A stretch of 64,000 nucleotides of DNA. Source: Fimenecus sp052169395. Lineage in GTDB: Bacteria; Bacillota; Clostridia; Oscillospirales; Acutalibacteraceae. A program made the translations under genes and the position numbers. The notes below the pieces were generated by a model. It searched no databases. It saw nothing but the letters and a program-made list of their open reading frames with translations, and had not been told where the DNA came from. Shown piece by piece: positions 16,586 to 25,391 of this stretch. The DNA is taken from positions 434,001 to 498,000 of the forward strand of contig JBQNCN010000001.1 in NCBI GenBank assembly GCA_052169395.1, read 5' to 3'. The number at the start of each line of letters is the position of its first letter. Position 1 is the first letter of the stretch.

Positions 16586-17158
16586 TCACCTCCGCCTTAT
16601 TTTATAAATATTATTTTCAGTAATTATCTCATCAATTCTTATATCATAAATGTTAGTTTCAATTCTGTCAACAAGAGACTTTTCATAACATATTGATATC
16701 GTTTTCGCTTTATTATCCGCAAGATACCTGTCATAATATCCCGCTCCGAAACCAACCCTTTCTCCGTTTTTTGAAAATACAAGACCCGGAACAATAATTA
16801 AAGTATTTTCATTCGGCATTATCTCATTATCCTTATCTTCAAGCGGTTCAAGTATATTATATTCTGATATTTTCAATTCTGACAAACTTTTTATTAAATA
16901 AAACGCCATTTTTTTGTTTTTAGAATAACATTTGGGAAGTGCAAGTTTCTTTTCTCTAAGTGAAGCTTCTAAAACAGATGTTATATCAATCTCAATTTCA
17001 AGCGGTGAGAAAGCAAAAATTATCTCGGCTTGTTCAAAAGCCTCTGACTTTAATAATTTCTCACAAATTTTTTTGTCAAGCTGTCTCTTTTCAATATCCA
17101 AAAGCTTTTTCCTTCTACTTTTTTCATATTTTCTAAGAGAAATTTTATCATAATTCAT
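16586..17158 (-). CDS. 5-formyltetrahydrofolate cyclo-ligase
   Basis: 190 residues with the family signatures VPGLVFSKNGERVGFGAGYY (about 125-144) and an N-terminal basic KYEKSRRKKLL segment. The enzyme uses ATP to turn 5-formyl-THF into 5,10-methenyl-THF, returning stored folate to the one-carbon pool. Its stop lies 4 bp before the mltG start and its start shares a base with the DJ-1 gene stop, so it sits tightly in the operon. Confidence 0.92.
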   Translation of the reverse strand: MNYDKISLRKYEKSRRKKLLDIEKRQLDKKICEKLLKSEAFEQAEIIFAFSPLEIEIDITSVLEASLREKKLALPKCYSKNKKMAFYLIKSLSELKISEYNILEPLEDKDNEIMPNENTLIIVPGLVFSKNGERVGFGAGYYDRYLADNKAKTISICYEKSLVDRIETNIYDIRIDEIITENNIYKIRRR

Positions 17159-17700
17159 TACGGTTTTTGTATTTGTGCACTTATTTTTTCAGAAACAGCT
17201 TTACCGCACAAATATTCACAAATAACAAGTCCGAATTCCGTTGCAACACCCATTCCCTTTGCAGTAATCATATTTTCATCTACTACTACTAAATCCTTAC
17301 TCAAATTTGCTCCATAAAGTTCCTTTTCAAAGCCCGGAAAACAAGTCGCATTTTTTCCATTTAACAAATTCAAATGCCCTAAAATTGACGGTGCAGCACA
17401 AATAGCTGATAGCATTTTTTTATTTTCAGCACAATATTTCACCGCATTTATTACAAATTCACTTTTTTCAAGATTTAATGTTCCCGGCATACCTCCAGGT
17501 AAAATAATACCCTCAAGAGTTTCCGAAAGTTCTATTTCACTATCTTCTAATTCCGTAATTATCGTTATTTTATGAGAACAGACAATTTTCTTTTTCCCTA
17601 TTCCGACGGTTATAACTTCTTTGCCTGCCCTCGTTAAAATATCATAAGGTGCCATCGCTTCACAAATTTCAAAACCGTCCGCCAAAAATAAATAAATCAT
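17158..17700 (-). CDS. DJ-1/PfpI family protein (YajL-like)
   Basis: 180 residues of flavodoxin-like fold. The nucleophile-elbow cysteine is C101 in AICAAPSILG and the partner acid is probably E14 in GFEICEAMAP, the DJ-1 arrangement. The family includes chaperone, glyoxalase and protein-repair activities, so the substrate is undetermined. Intracellular; no signal peptide. Confidence 0.88.
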   Translation of the reverse strand: MIYLFLADGFEICEAMAPYDILTRAGKEVITVGIGKKKIVCSHKITIITELEDSEIELSETLEGIILPGGMPGTLNLEKSEFVINAVKYCAENKKMLSAICAAPSILGHLNLLNGKNATCFPGFEKELYGANLSKDLVVVDENMITAKGMGVATEFGLVICEYLCGKAVSEKISAQIQKP

Positions 17701-17711
17701 TTTGCACCTCT

Positions 17712-18542
17712 TTAAATTGGAAATCCTAAATATACCGCTTTTACTAAATCGGGAACATTTTCCGAAAGTTTTTTATACGACCCTATCTTTTTTATCGTAG
17801 GATTCAAATGCGCCATATATGTAGGAATATTTACATCGGGATAAAGCACTTTCATTTCCAAAAGAGAAAGTCTTTTCATAGCATCATCTGAAAACCTTTC
17901 CAAATTTTCAATATCACACAAAAATTCAAAAGCTACACCATATTCTTCATTTATTTTATAGTTTGAAAAAAGCTTTTCATCAAACTCCATTTTATCACTT
18001 AAAAGCCTTGCAAGTACAAGCTCACTTTCACGCCATAAAACCCTGTTTTTTCCTTCAATAAATTTATTTCTTATTTTAATATAATCATCTTCCATACATT
18101 CTTTACCTTTGCTGTATTCCTTATGGTTTTTTGAAAATCCAAAATAATTTTCAGCAAAAGATGCAGTAAATCCCTGTTTCTCAAGATATTCTTTACCTTC
18201 ACCCTTAGGACAGGCAAAGATGTATGAAATACCGTTTTTCTTTTCTGAATTAAGCATTTCGGAAAAAAGCTTTTTCATAATCCCCATCTTTCTAAAACCT
18301 TTTACAGTTTCTATATGAAAAAGATATAGTGCGGAATATTCCATATTTTCATAAAAAATCGTTTCCGGAATAAGAGATATTATAGAATATATTTTTCCAT
18401 TTTCTTCTGCAACATAGGTATGTTCTGAAGAAAAACAATTTTTATAAAAAAAATCAAGTGACAACTTATCTGAAAATACATTTTCAAAAGCATCTTCAAA
18501 AAACGCTTCATTTTCTTTCGAATAAAGTTTAAATTTAAGCAT
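17712..18542 (-). CDS. GNAT family N-acetyltransferase
   Basis: 276 residues. A GNAT core in the first half has the beta-strand block LYLFHIETVKGFRKMGIMKK, where the RKMGIMK loop fits the acetyl-CoA pyrophosphate-binding R-x2-G-x-G/A motif, and a following YIFACPKGEGKEYLEKQGF. The C-terminal half is not recognised. The acceptor substrate is unknown. It overlaps the end of tmk by 8 bp. Confidence 0.82.
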   Translation of the reverse strand: MLKFKLYSKENEAFFEDAFENVFSDKLSLDFFYKNCFSSEHTYVAEENGKIYSIISLIPETIFYENMEYSALYLFHIETVKGFRKMGIMKKLFSEMLNSEKKNGISYIFACPKGEGKEYLEKQGFTASFAENYFGFSKNHKEYSKGKECMEDDYIKIRNKFIEGKNRVLWRESELVLARLLSDKMEFDEKLFSNYKINEEYGVAFEFLCDIENLERFSDDAMKRLSLLEMKVLYPDVNIPTYMAHLNPTIKKIGSYKKLSENVPDLVKAVYLGFPI

Positions 18543-19215
18543 TTTCAGATTTTAAAAATTCAAGAACATAGTTAAAAACATCCTTTGAAATTTCATCGGG
18601 GGTCCTCGGAATTTCTCCGCTCGCACAGTCCACTTTTTTCCACCCCTCTTTTTTTCTGACATATTCAGCAGCATTTCGGCATTTAAAAAGATAGTTTAAA
18701 TCTCTTTCGTGAACATCTTTTTTATTTTCATCACCGTATCTTTTCGTCATAAGTTTTTGTGAAATTGAAATCGGCATATCAAGATAAATAACAAGATCCG
18801 GTTTTGGAATTTTAAGTTTTGCATATTCCAAATTATTAAGCCATTCAATATAGTCGTCCCATTCATTTTGCGGAAGCTTAACGCTTTGATGAACCATATT
18901 TGAAGTTGTATATCTGTCTGCAAGAATAACTGCACCATTAAGATAATCTTGTTTCCATTTCAAATTATAATTTGCATATCTGTCTGATGCATAAAATACA
19001 GATGCCGCATAAACATTTACATTCTCCGGCTTATTCCCAAAATCTCCGTTCAAATACATTTTAACAAGTGCAGAGCTGTCACTTTCATAATCCGGGAGCT
19101 TTATCTGCACTATTTTTTTTGAAAATACTAAAAGTTTTTCTTTTAACAATTTTATCTGTGTACTTTTTCCCGAACCGTCAAGTCCTTCAAGTACAATAAG
19201 TTTACCTTTATCCAT
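18535..19215 (-). CDS. tmk: Thymidylate kinase
   Basis: The P-loop GLDGSGKST and the DRYTTSNMVHQ block identify a dTMP kinase-type enzyme, although the rest is more divergent than Bacillus Tmk. The chosen ATG (19213-19215, MDKGKLIVLEG) has AAGGTG 6 nt upstream; the open frame extends 62 codons further, but that part overlaps the upstream gene and its terminator and has no family match. It makes dTDP from dTMP. It begins the run of overlapping genes that ends with trpS. Confidence 0.9.
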   Translation of the reverse strand: MDKGKLIVLEGLDGSGKSTQIKLLKEKLLVFSKKIVQIKLPDYESDSSALVKMYLNGDFGNKPENVNVYAASVFYASDRYANYNLKWKQDYLNGAVILADRYTTSNMVHQSVKLPQNEWDDYIEWLNNLEYAKLKIPKPDLVIYLDMPISISQKLMTKRYGDENKKDVHERDLNYLFKCRNAAEYVRKKEGWKKVDCASGEIPRTPDEISKDVFNYVLEFLKSENA

Positions 19216-19244
19216 AAACAACACCTTATTTATTATATCAAATC

Positions 19245-19278
19245 GACAAATAAAAAGGAATACACAATGTGTATTCCC
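19245..19278 (-). terminator. Terminator after the uncharacterised 298-residue gene
   Basis: Perfect hairpin GGAATACAC/GTGTATTCC followed on the minus strand by TTTTTATTT, 30 nt upstream of the tmk start codon. Confidence 0.9.
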
Positions 19279-19288
19279 ATCTTTTAAT

Positions 19289-20185
19289 TTATTGAAGGCC
19301 TCCGTTCTGACCGCCACCCATAAGATTTTGTAAAAATGAAGTTTTTTTCTTTTTCGGTTTATATGTTGGTGGATTTTCAATTTTTTTACGAAGTTTATCA
19401 CCCGAACTACTCCACAAATATTTATTTACAAGTAAAACCGTCTTTATCAAATCATCATCCATATAATCGCTCGCATTTTTCAAAAGCGTTTCATCGTTTT
19501 TAAGTTCTCCCAAAACTGTAACCGCAACGATTGACTGCGTATCGTTTGAGCCATTGTCATAAACATCCTGAAGAATTTTAAAAAGTTTTTTCATTTCTTT
19601 AACATCATTATTTTTTATTGTTCCCAAAACTTTTTCATTACAATGCTTTCTAAAAAATTCCTCCGGTAAAAATTCTCCATATATTGAAATATTTTCTTTA
19701 TATGCCTCTTTAAGTTCCGGATATATTGCCGTAAGTCTTATTGCAAGAGTGTTTCCATCATAAACAGATGCTCCAGAACGTACCGCTGATTTTGAAACGG
19801 GTTCAGGAATTTTTTCAGAACCTGTTTTTTTAGTATTTACAGAAAACACCTTTTCTATACACTGATTTATTTCATTTGAAAGACTTTTAAGTTCTTTTTC
19901 ATCTATCGATTCAACATCAAAATACATTGTCTGTTTTTTTTCAAGATCCTCTTCCTTTGTATCTGCACCCTTTGCCAAAAATAAGGCAAGCTGTCTGCCA
20001 TTTACCTCCAGACGATAGCTGCCCAAACTTCCGCAAAAATCTATATATTTATGTTCTCCTGAACTTATAAGCGGAAGTTTATCTTTTGAAATATCAGACG
20101 GTCTTTTAACAGAAAAGCCCAACCGTTTATTTTGTTCTTCAAGATAATTCACAAGTAATTGTATTGATTTTTCTAAATCCATCAT
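19289..20185 (-). CDS. Conserved-looking protein of unknown function
   Basis: A 298-residue soluble protein with no signal peptide or membrane segment. The first ~95 residues look like a small alpha/beta domain with LGSYRLEVNGRQLALFLAKG. A helical second half contains LRLTAIYPELKEAYKENI-type sequence and a HEAT-like run of short helices. It ends in a Lys-rich PPTYKPKKKKTSF tail and a Gly/Gln-rich end. I do not recognise a family. It is transcribed divergently from ddl and is closed by its own terminator. GAGAGG precedes a double ATG; the second one, at 20182, has the better spacing. Confidence 0.7.
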   Translation of the reverse strand: MMDLEKSIQLLVNYLEEQNKRLGFSVKRPSDISKDKLPLISSGEHKYIDFCGSLGSYRLEVNGRQLALFLAKGADTKEEDLEKKQTMYFDVESIDEKELKSLSNEINQCIEKVFSVNTKKTGSEKIPEPVSKSAVRSGASVYDGNTLAIRLTAIYPELKEAYKENISIYGEFLPEEFFRKHCNEKVLGTIKNNDVKEMKKLFKILQDVYDNGSNDTQSIVAVTVLGELKNDETLLKNASDYMDDDLIKTVLLVNKYLWSSSGDKLRKKIENPPTYKPKKKKTSFLQNLMGGGQNGGLQ

Positions 20186-20246
20186 AACCTCTCATATTTT
20201 AATTGAATTTTATTTTACCATATACAAAAGATTACGCAAGCCAAAA

Positions 20247-20275
20247 TTGAATAAGAGATAATTTTATGTTAAACT
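20247..20275 (+). promoter_or_regulatory. ddl operon promoter (extended -10)
   Basis: TTGAAT (20247-20252), 17 bp, TAAACT (20270-20275) preceded by TGT; 33 bp before the ddl ATG. The same TATGTTAAACT string occurs at the ybaK promoter. Confidence 0.55.
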
Positions 20276-20308
20276 ACATTCTATTAAAAATAAAAATAAA
20301 GGCAAAAT

Positions 20309-21376
20309 ATGAAACAAATTCTTATACTTTTCGGCGGAGAAAGCTCCGAACACGATGTTTCCTGTATTTCTGCAAGATATATTTGCGAAAATCTGCCAAA
20401 AGACAAATATGAAATAACCACCATAGGAATAACAAAAAACGGCGAATGGTATTTATATGACGGTGTTTATTCAAAAATGCAAAATGACGGCTGGCATAAT
20501 GACACTTTGCCGAAAGCAATAATTTCACCTGATAAAAATGACCACGGTATAATAATTTTTAAGAAAGACAGCATTGAAAAAAAATATATTGATGTGTGTT
20601 TTCCTGTGCTTCACGGAAAAAACGGAGAAGACGGAACCGTGCAAGGTCTTTTAGAACTTTCAGGAATAGCCTATGTCGGCTGTGGAGTATTATCCTCTGC
20701 CTGTACAATGGACAAAGCGTTCACAAATGCAATAGCCGATATAAATAAAATACCACAAGCCAAATGGCTCTCCATAGAAAAATCCATTTTTTCAAAAGAA
20801 TGCAAAGATTTTTTAAAAAAAGCTGAAAAATATTTAACCTTTCCTATTTTTGTAAAACCTGCAAATGCCGGTTCATCCGTAGGTATTTCAAAAGTCAAAA
20901 ACAAAGATGAATTACAAAAAGGTATTGAATACGCATTTCAGTTTGATAATAAGGTTGTTTTGGAGCAGGAAATTTTAGGTAAAGAGGTTGAATGTGCCGT
21001 ACTCGGAAATGAAAATCCCATCGCCTCTTGTCCCGGAGAAATAAAATCCGCCAATGAATTTTATGATTATGAAGCCAAATATCTTATAGACTCAAATCTT
21101 GTAATTCCTGCAGAACTTGATGGAGAAACTTCTAAAAAAGTGCAAAAAGCTGCCATACATGCATTTAAATCACTTTCATGCAGAGGACTTTCACGTTGTG
21201 ATTTTTTCATAACAAAAAATAACGAAATTCTACTCAACGAAATAAATACAATTCCGGGATTCACTACCATCTCAATGTATCCGAAGCTTTTTGAATCAAG
21301 CGGATTGCCATACTCAAAGCTTCTGGAAAATCTTATAAATCTTGCTGTGGAAAATAAAAACAAGGACGCAAAATGA
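20309..21376 (+). CDS. ddl: D-alanine--D-alanine ligase
   Basis: 355 residues of ATP-grasp fold. The N terminus LILFGGESSEHDVSCISA carries the Ddl signature, FPVLHGKNGEDGTVQGLLEL binds the first D-Ala, and NEINTIPGFTTISMYPKL closes the active site. A Tyr/Phe marker for VanA-type D-lactate ligases is not apparent. It makes the D-Ala-D-Ala end of the peptidoglycan precursor. It is first in an operon with a DUF1934 protein and argS, overlapping the next gene by 4 bp (ATGA). Confidence 0.95.
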   Translation: MKQILILFGGESSEHDVSCISARYICENLPKDKYEITTIGITKNGEWYLYDGVYSKMQNDGWHNDTLPKAIISPDKNDHGIIIFKKDSIEKKYIDVCFPVLHGKNGEDGTVQGLLELSGIAYVGCGVLSSACTMDKAFTNAIADINKIPQAKWLSIEKSIFSKECKDFLKKAEKYLTFPIFVKPANAGSSVGISKVKNKDELQKGIEYAFQFDNKVVLEQEILGKEVECAVLGNENPIASCPGEIKSANEFYDYEAKYLIDSNLVIPAELDGETSKKVQKAAIHAFKSLSCRGLSRCDFFITKNNEILLNEINTIPGFTTISMYPKLFESSGLPYSKLLENLINLAVENKNKDAK

Positions 21377-21846
21377 AAAATGTTTTACTTACAATAAAGT
21401 CTATCCAAAAAACCGGAAATGATATATCTCCACTTGAAACGGATGAATCATTCGAACTTACCGTTCCGGGAACTATTGACTTTACCGAAAACAATATTAT
21501 CATCGAATATGACGAAGTAGACCAACTTTCAAGAGGTTCAAATAAAGCTCTACTGCTTCATTCAAAAATTTCAGCTTGTAAAAATGATTCAACAGTTATA
21601 ATTTCCCGTGATAAGACATTTATTCATGATTTGGAACTAAAAAAAGACACTACCTGTGCCACAGTATATGCGACGCCATTCGGCAATATTCATATAACTG
21701 TTTTTACAGATAATGTGAGTATAAATATTTATGATAAAAGCGGTAATATAAGAGCAGATTATACGCTTGTTTTTGACAGCGGTCAAGAATTGCAAAACAT
21801 AATTGATATAAGCTACAAAACTATTGGGGAAAAAAATGACTATTAA
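21373..21846 (+). CDS. DUF1934 (YwiB-like) beta-barrel protein
   Basis: 157 residues, mostly beta strands, beginning VLLTIKSIQ and containing the ATPFGNIHI segment typical of DUF1934/YwiB. This family folds as a small calycin-like barrel and its role is unknown. Position directly before argS is the same as ywiB-argS in Bacillus, supporting the assignment. It overlaps argS by 11 bp. Confidence 0.85.
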   Translation: MKNVLLTIKSIQKTGNDISPLETDESFELTVPGTIDFTENNIIIEYDEVDQLSRGSNKALLLHSKISACKNDSTVIISRDKTFIHDLELKKDTTCATVYATPFGNIHITVFTDNVSINIYDKSGNIRADYTLVFDSGQELQNIIDISYKTIGEKNDY

Positions 21847-23572
21847 AAAAACTGCCGAAAATCAAATACAAGAAATTATCTTAAATGCACTTGCAAGGTG
21901 TATTTCAGAAAACATAATAGAGGCTGCGCCTATTCCCGCTTTTAAAGTGGAGATTCCCAACGATAAAAGCAATGGTGATTTCAGCACTAATGCCGCATTT
22001 ATATGCACTAGACTTTTTAAAAAAAATCCAGCGTTTGCAGCAGAACAAATCTACAAAAAAATCGACTTGACCGGAACATATTTTGAAAAAGCGGAAACCG
22101 CAGGCGGCTTTATAAACTTTACTCTTGCACCGTCATATTATGCTGATGTGCTTCTCACCGCCTTTAACAAAAATAAAAATTACGGAAAAAGCGATTTAGG
22201 AAAAGGCAAAAAAATAAATGTTGAATTCGTATCTGCAAATCCAACAGGACCTATGCATATGGGAAATGCCAGAGGCGGAGCTTTAGGAGATTGCCTTTCG
22301 GCAGTACTTCAAAAAGCAGGATATGAGGTTTCAAAGGAATTTTATATAAACGATGCAGGAAATCAGATAGAAAAATTCGGACTTTCACTTTCAATCCGTT
22401 ATCAGCAACTTATTAATAAAGGAAACACACCTGAACTTCCTGAAGATTCTTATCACGGTCAGGATATTATTGAACGTGCAAAAGAATATATTGAAATCAA
22501 CGGAGATAGGCTTATGTCCGTTTCAGAAGATGAAAGAAGAAAGAGACTTGTTGATTTTTCACTTCCTAAAAATATTGACGGAATAAAAAAATGCCTTGCA
22601 AAATACAGAATAGACTATGATGTATGGTTCCACGAAAGTGAACTTCACAAAGGTGCAGTTAAAGAAGTTATTGACGAACTCATTGAAAACGGCTTCACCT
22701 ATGAAAAAGATGGTGCACTTTGGTACAAAAATACAGAAGTTCAAGAAAAAGCTTTAAAAACACAGGGCAAAAGCGACAAATATATTGAAAAACTGGGGCT
22801 CAAAGATGATGTCTTAATAAGACAAAACGGAAATCCCACCTACTTTGCAGCGGATATTGCATATCATAAAAATAAACTGATAACAAGGGGTTTTGATAAA
22901 TCTATTGATATATGGGGTGCAGACCACTACGGTCATATTGCACGACTTAAGGGCGCTTTGTCTTGCCTTGGAATTGATGAAAACAGACTTACGGTAGTTC
23001 TTATGCAGCTTGTAAATTTAAAGCGTGACGGTATACCCGTAAGAATGAGTAAAAGAACAGGAAATGCAATAACTCTTAATGATTTGCTTGATGAAGTTCC
23101 GATTGATTCTGCAAGATTTTTCTTTAATTTAAGAGAACCCGGTTCAACCATAGATTTTGATTTAGATTTAGCCTTAAAAGAAGATTCTGACAATCCCGTT
23201 TACTACTGTCAATACGCAAATGCCAGAATAAATTCGGTATTACAAAAACTGAATAATGAAGATTTTAAATTTCAAATGCCAGATAAAAAAGATCTTGAGC
23301 TTTTAATATCAGATGAAGAAAGAGAGCTCATAAGCCTTATTGCAAAATATCCTGAAGAAATTGAATTTTCAGCTGAAACACTTGACCCTGCAGTAATAAC
23401 CAAATACTTAATAGAGCTTTCGGCTTTGTTTCATAAATTTTACAATGCACAAAGAATCGCAGTGGAAAACAATTCTTTAAGAAATGCCAGAACTCTTTTA
23501 ATTAAAACGGTTCAAGACTTAATAAAAACAAACCTTGAAATGTTTAAAATTACCGTTCCTGAAAAGATGTAA
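21836..23572 (+). CDS. argS: Arginyl-tRNA synthetase
   Basis: Class I synthetase of 578 residues with an N-terminal Add1 domain, the HIGH-type motif in NPTGPMHMGNARGG, the KMSKS-type motif RMSKRTGNAIT, and the C-terminal anticodon-binding domain ending in NLEMFKITVPEKM. Start ATG 21836-21838 is preferred because GGGG lies 6 nt upstream; the frame reaches a TTG four codons earlier that would overlap that ribosome site. It charges tRNA-Arg, one species of which is encoded at 1933-2009. Confidence 0.96.
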   Translation: MTIKKTAENQIQEIILNALARCISENIIEAAPIPAFKVEIPNDKSNGDFSTNAAFICTRLFKKNPAFAAEQIYKKIDLTGTYFEKAETAGGFINFTLAPSYYADVLLTAFNKNKNYGKSDLGKGKKINVEFVSANPTGPMHMGNARGGALGDCLSAVLQKAGYEVSKEFYINDAGNQIEKFGLSLSIRYQQLINKGNTPELPEDSYHGQDIIERAKEYIEINGDRLMSVSEDERRKRLVDFSLPKNIDGIKKCLAKYRIDYDVWFHESELHKGAVKEVIDELIENGFTYEKDGALWYKNTEVQEKALKTQGKSDKYIEKLGLKDDVLIRQNGNPTYFAADIAYHKNKLITRGFDKSIDIWGADHYGHIARLKGALSCLGIDENRLTVVLMQLVNLKRDGIPVRMSKRTGNAITLNDLLDEVPIDSARFFFNLREPGSTIDFDLDLALKEDSDNPVYYCQYANARINSVLQKLNNEDFKFQMPDKKDLELLISDEERELISLIAKYPEEIEFSAETLDPAVITKYLIELSALFHKFYNAQRIAVENNSLRNARTLLIKTVQDLIKTNLEMFKITVPEKM

Positions 23573-23573
23573 A

Positions 23574-23600
23574 AATGCTCTGCAAAATGCAGAGCATTTC
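23574..23600. terminator. Bidirectional terminator between argS and the fumarase gene
   Basis: AAATGCTCTGC/GCAGAGCATTT, a perfect 11-bp stem with a short AAAAT loop, between two converging genes. Confidence 0.92.
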
Positions 23601-23604
23601 TTTT

Positions 23605-24450
23605 CTATATTATAACAAATTTATGTCTTGTTATATGACATCCAATATTGATTGCAACAGGAAGTCCCGCTATATGAGTTGGTGCAGTTTCAATATTTAC
23701 ACAAAGCGCCGTACATTTTCCGGAAAAGCCCTGTGGCCCTATATCAGTTTCATTTACACGCTTTAAAATTTCATTTTCCATTTCAGCATAGTAAGTATCT
23801 GAATTTCTAATACTGACACTTCTTACAAGTGCTTTTTTTGCAAGAATTGCACAACCCTCAAAATCAGATCCTATACCTATACCCAAAACAATCGGCGGAC
23901 AGGGGTTTCCGCCCGCTTTAATCACCTGTTCAACTACAAATTCTATAATATCTTCTTTTGATGCACTCGGCAAAAACATTTTTAAAGCACTCATATTTTC
24001 AGAGCCGAAACCCTTTGGACTTACGGTAAGTTTTATTTTATCACCCGAAACAAGCCTTGTATGAATTACCGCAGGGGTATTATCATCTGTATTTTCACGA
24101 TTTTTAAGCGGATCTTTTACAATAGATTTTCTTAAAAGACCCTCTTCATATCCTTTTTTCACACCTTTATTAACAGCATCCTCAAAAAGTCCACCCGTAA
24201 AATGAATCTCCTGTCCAATTTCTGCAAACACAACTACAAGTCCGGTATCCTGACATATTGGTATGTCCAACTTTTTTGCCGCTGATAAATTATCACATAT
24301 TATTCCCATTATCCTTTTGGGAAGTTCTTTTTCCTCTTCTTTTTCAGCCTTTAAAATAAGAGCACATAAGTCATTTGGAAGAATTTTATTTGTTTCAATA
24401 CAAAGCTTCGCAACAACTTCTGTTATTTTATTCACATTTATTTCTCTCAC
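23605..24450 (-). CDS. Class I fumarate hydratase (tartrate dehydratase-type), alpha subunit
   Basis: The protein has the Fe-S hydro-lyase alpha-subunit pattern: IPICQDTG, GGNPCPPIVLGIGIG and SGKCTALCV, whose three cysteines (PIC, NPC, GKC) bind the 4Fe-4S cluster. It ends at CHITRHK like other alpha subunits. With a beta subunit it interconverts fumarate and malate, or dehydrates tartrate. No beta-subunit gene follows; a terminator and convergent argS do. The frame opens at ATG 24462 inside a terminator T-run; GTG 24448-24450 has GGGTGA upstream and gives the usual MREI-like family start, so it is preferred. Confidence 0.88.
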   Translation of the reverse strand: MREINVNKITEVVAKLCIETNKILPNDLCALILKAEKEEEKELPKRIMGIICDNLSAAKKLDIPICQDTGLVVVFAEIGQEIHFTGGLFEDAVNKGVKKGYEEGLLRKSIVKDPLKNRENTDDNTPAVIHTRLVSGDKIKLTVSPKGFGSENMSALKMFLPSASKEDIIEFVVEQVIKAGGNPCPPIVLGIGIGSDFEGCAILAKKALVRSVSIRNSDTYYAEMENEILKRVNETDIGPQGFSGKCTALCVNIETAPTHIAGLPVAINIGCHITRHKFVII

Positions 24451-24461
24451 AAAATCACCCA

Positions 24462-24488
24462 TAAAAATAAGACGGCGTTAAACGCCGT
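24462..24488 (-). terminator. Terminator between yabR and the fumarase gene
   Basis: ACGGCGTTTAACGCCGT hairpin followed on the minus strand by CTTATTTTTA, directly in front of the fumarase start. Confidence 0.85.
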
Positions 24489-24493
24489 ACTTT

Positions 24494-24937
24494 TTATCTA
24501 TGCCTTGAATAAGAAGATTTATGTCCGTCCGTATTTCTTTTTAAATCAACAAGCTTATCCTCACTGATTTTCTTAAACTTTGACATCATTTCTTCAAAAG
24601 TTTCAGGTTCATCCGATTTTTTCTCGGGCTTGCCATGCCAGACATTTGCAGGCCCTGTTCTGAAAGTAGAACGCTTAACGGGCTTTGCACTCTGTTCGTC
24701 CTCTTCAGACTGTGCTTTTTTTACGGAGAGGCTGATTTTGCCGTCCTCTGTAATATCAAGTACCTTTACCTTTACCTCTTGATCAAGTGTAAGAAAATCA
24801 TGTACATCCTCAACATAAGCAGATGAAATTTCAGAAATGTGAACAAGACCCGTCTTAGACTCGGGAAGCTCGATAAATGCACCGAAATTTGTTATTCCAG
24901 AAACTTTACCGTCAACTATATCGCCGACATTAAACAT
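24494..24937 (-). CDS. S1 RNA-binding domain protein (YabR/general stress protein 13-like)
   Basis: 147 residues. An S1 domain (about 1-72) starts MFNVGDIVDGKVSG and has NFGAFIELP, GLVHISE and KVLDITEDGKISLSVK, followed by a charged C-terminal tail. The frame is open much further upstream but that part overlaps divIC; ATG 24935-24937 has GGGGG about 8 nt before it. The divIC-yabR order matches Bacillus, where YabR is a ribosome-associated RNA-binding protein. Confidence 0.88.
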   Translation of the reverse strand: MFNVGDIVDGKVSGITNFGAFIELPESKTGLVHISEISSAYVEDVHDFLTLDQEVKVKVLDITEDGKISLSVKKAQSEEDEQSAKPVKRSTFRTGPANVWHGKPEKKSDEPETFEEMMSKFKKISEDKLVDLKRNTDGHKSSYSRHR

Positions 24938-24968
24938 TAACATATCCCCCAAAGGAAAATTATTTGTA

Positions 24969-25277
24969 TCAGGAGTTTTCAGGATTGCCGTTTCGATATA
25001 TTTTTTCATCGGGCATTGCATAGCCAAGCCTTTCCCTTGCAAGCTTTTCCATATACTCTCTTTCCTCAGTTCCACCCGAACTTGCAACCTTTTTAAGCTC
25101 GGCACTCTTCTGATTTACAATAGCAATCTGCTTGCGTAACTCCTCAATACGTCTGCGTTTTTCGCGATTGGAAGTACTTTTAGTTATTGCACCAGTAATA
25201 AAAAAGCTTGATACCAAAAATATAGATACGGCAACAATGAGGCTATGCTTACGCGGTTGTTTTTTATGCCTATGCAT
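24969..25277 (-). CDS. DivIC/FtsB-like septum formation initiator
   Basis: 102 residues: basic cytoplasmic tail, one membrane helix (about 15-33), then a coiled coil of KRRRIEELRKQIAIVNQ type, and the EYMEKLARERLGYAMPDE block diagnostic of FtsB/DivIC. It acts in the divisome with FtsL/FtsQ-type proteins. ATG 25275-25277 follows GGGGTGAGG; an in-frame GTG three codons earlier overlaps this ribosome site. Confidence 0.9.
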   Translation of the reverse strand: MHRHKKQPRKHSLIVAVSIFLVSSFFITGAITKSTSNREKRRRIEELRKQIAIVNQKSAELKKVASSGGTEEREYMEKLARERLGYAMPDEKIYRNGNPENS

Positions 25278-25313
25278 ATACCTCACCCCTTATACACACT
25301 AATATATGAAATT

Positions 25314-25342
25314 ATTATACACATATGATTGCAAGATTTCAA
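25314..25342 (-). promoter_or_regulatory. divIC promoter
   Basis: Minus-strand TTGAAA (25337-25342), 17 bp, TATAAT (25314-25319), about 37 bp before the divIC ATG. Confidence 0.78.
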
Positions 25343-25391
25343 GCACATTTTAGTTGAAATCCGCTTATTTTCTGCAAACATAGCTCTTATA

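Noticed and set aside
19216..19401. 62-codon N-terminal extension of thymidylate kinase
   Set aside because: It overlaps the upstream gene and its terminator, has no family match, and a good ribosome site precedes ATG 19215.
24938..25105. 54-codon N-terminal extension of the S1-domain protein
   Set aside because: It overlaps divIC in another frame; ATG 24937 has a strong ribosome site and gives the family start.
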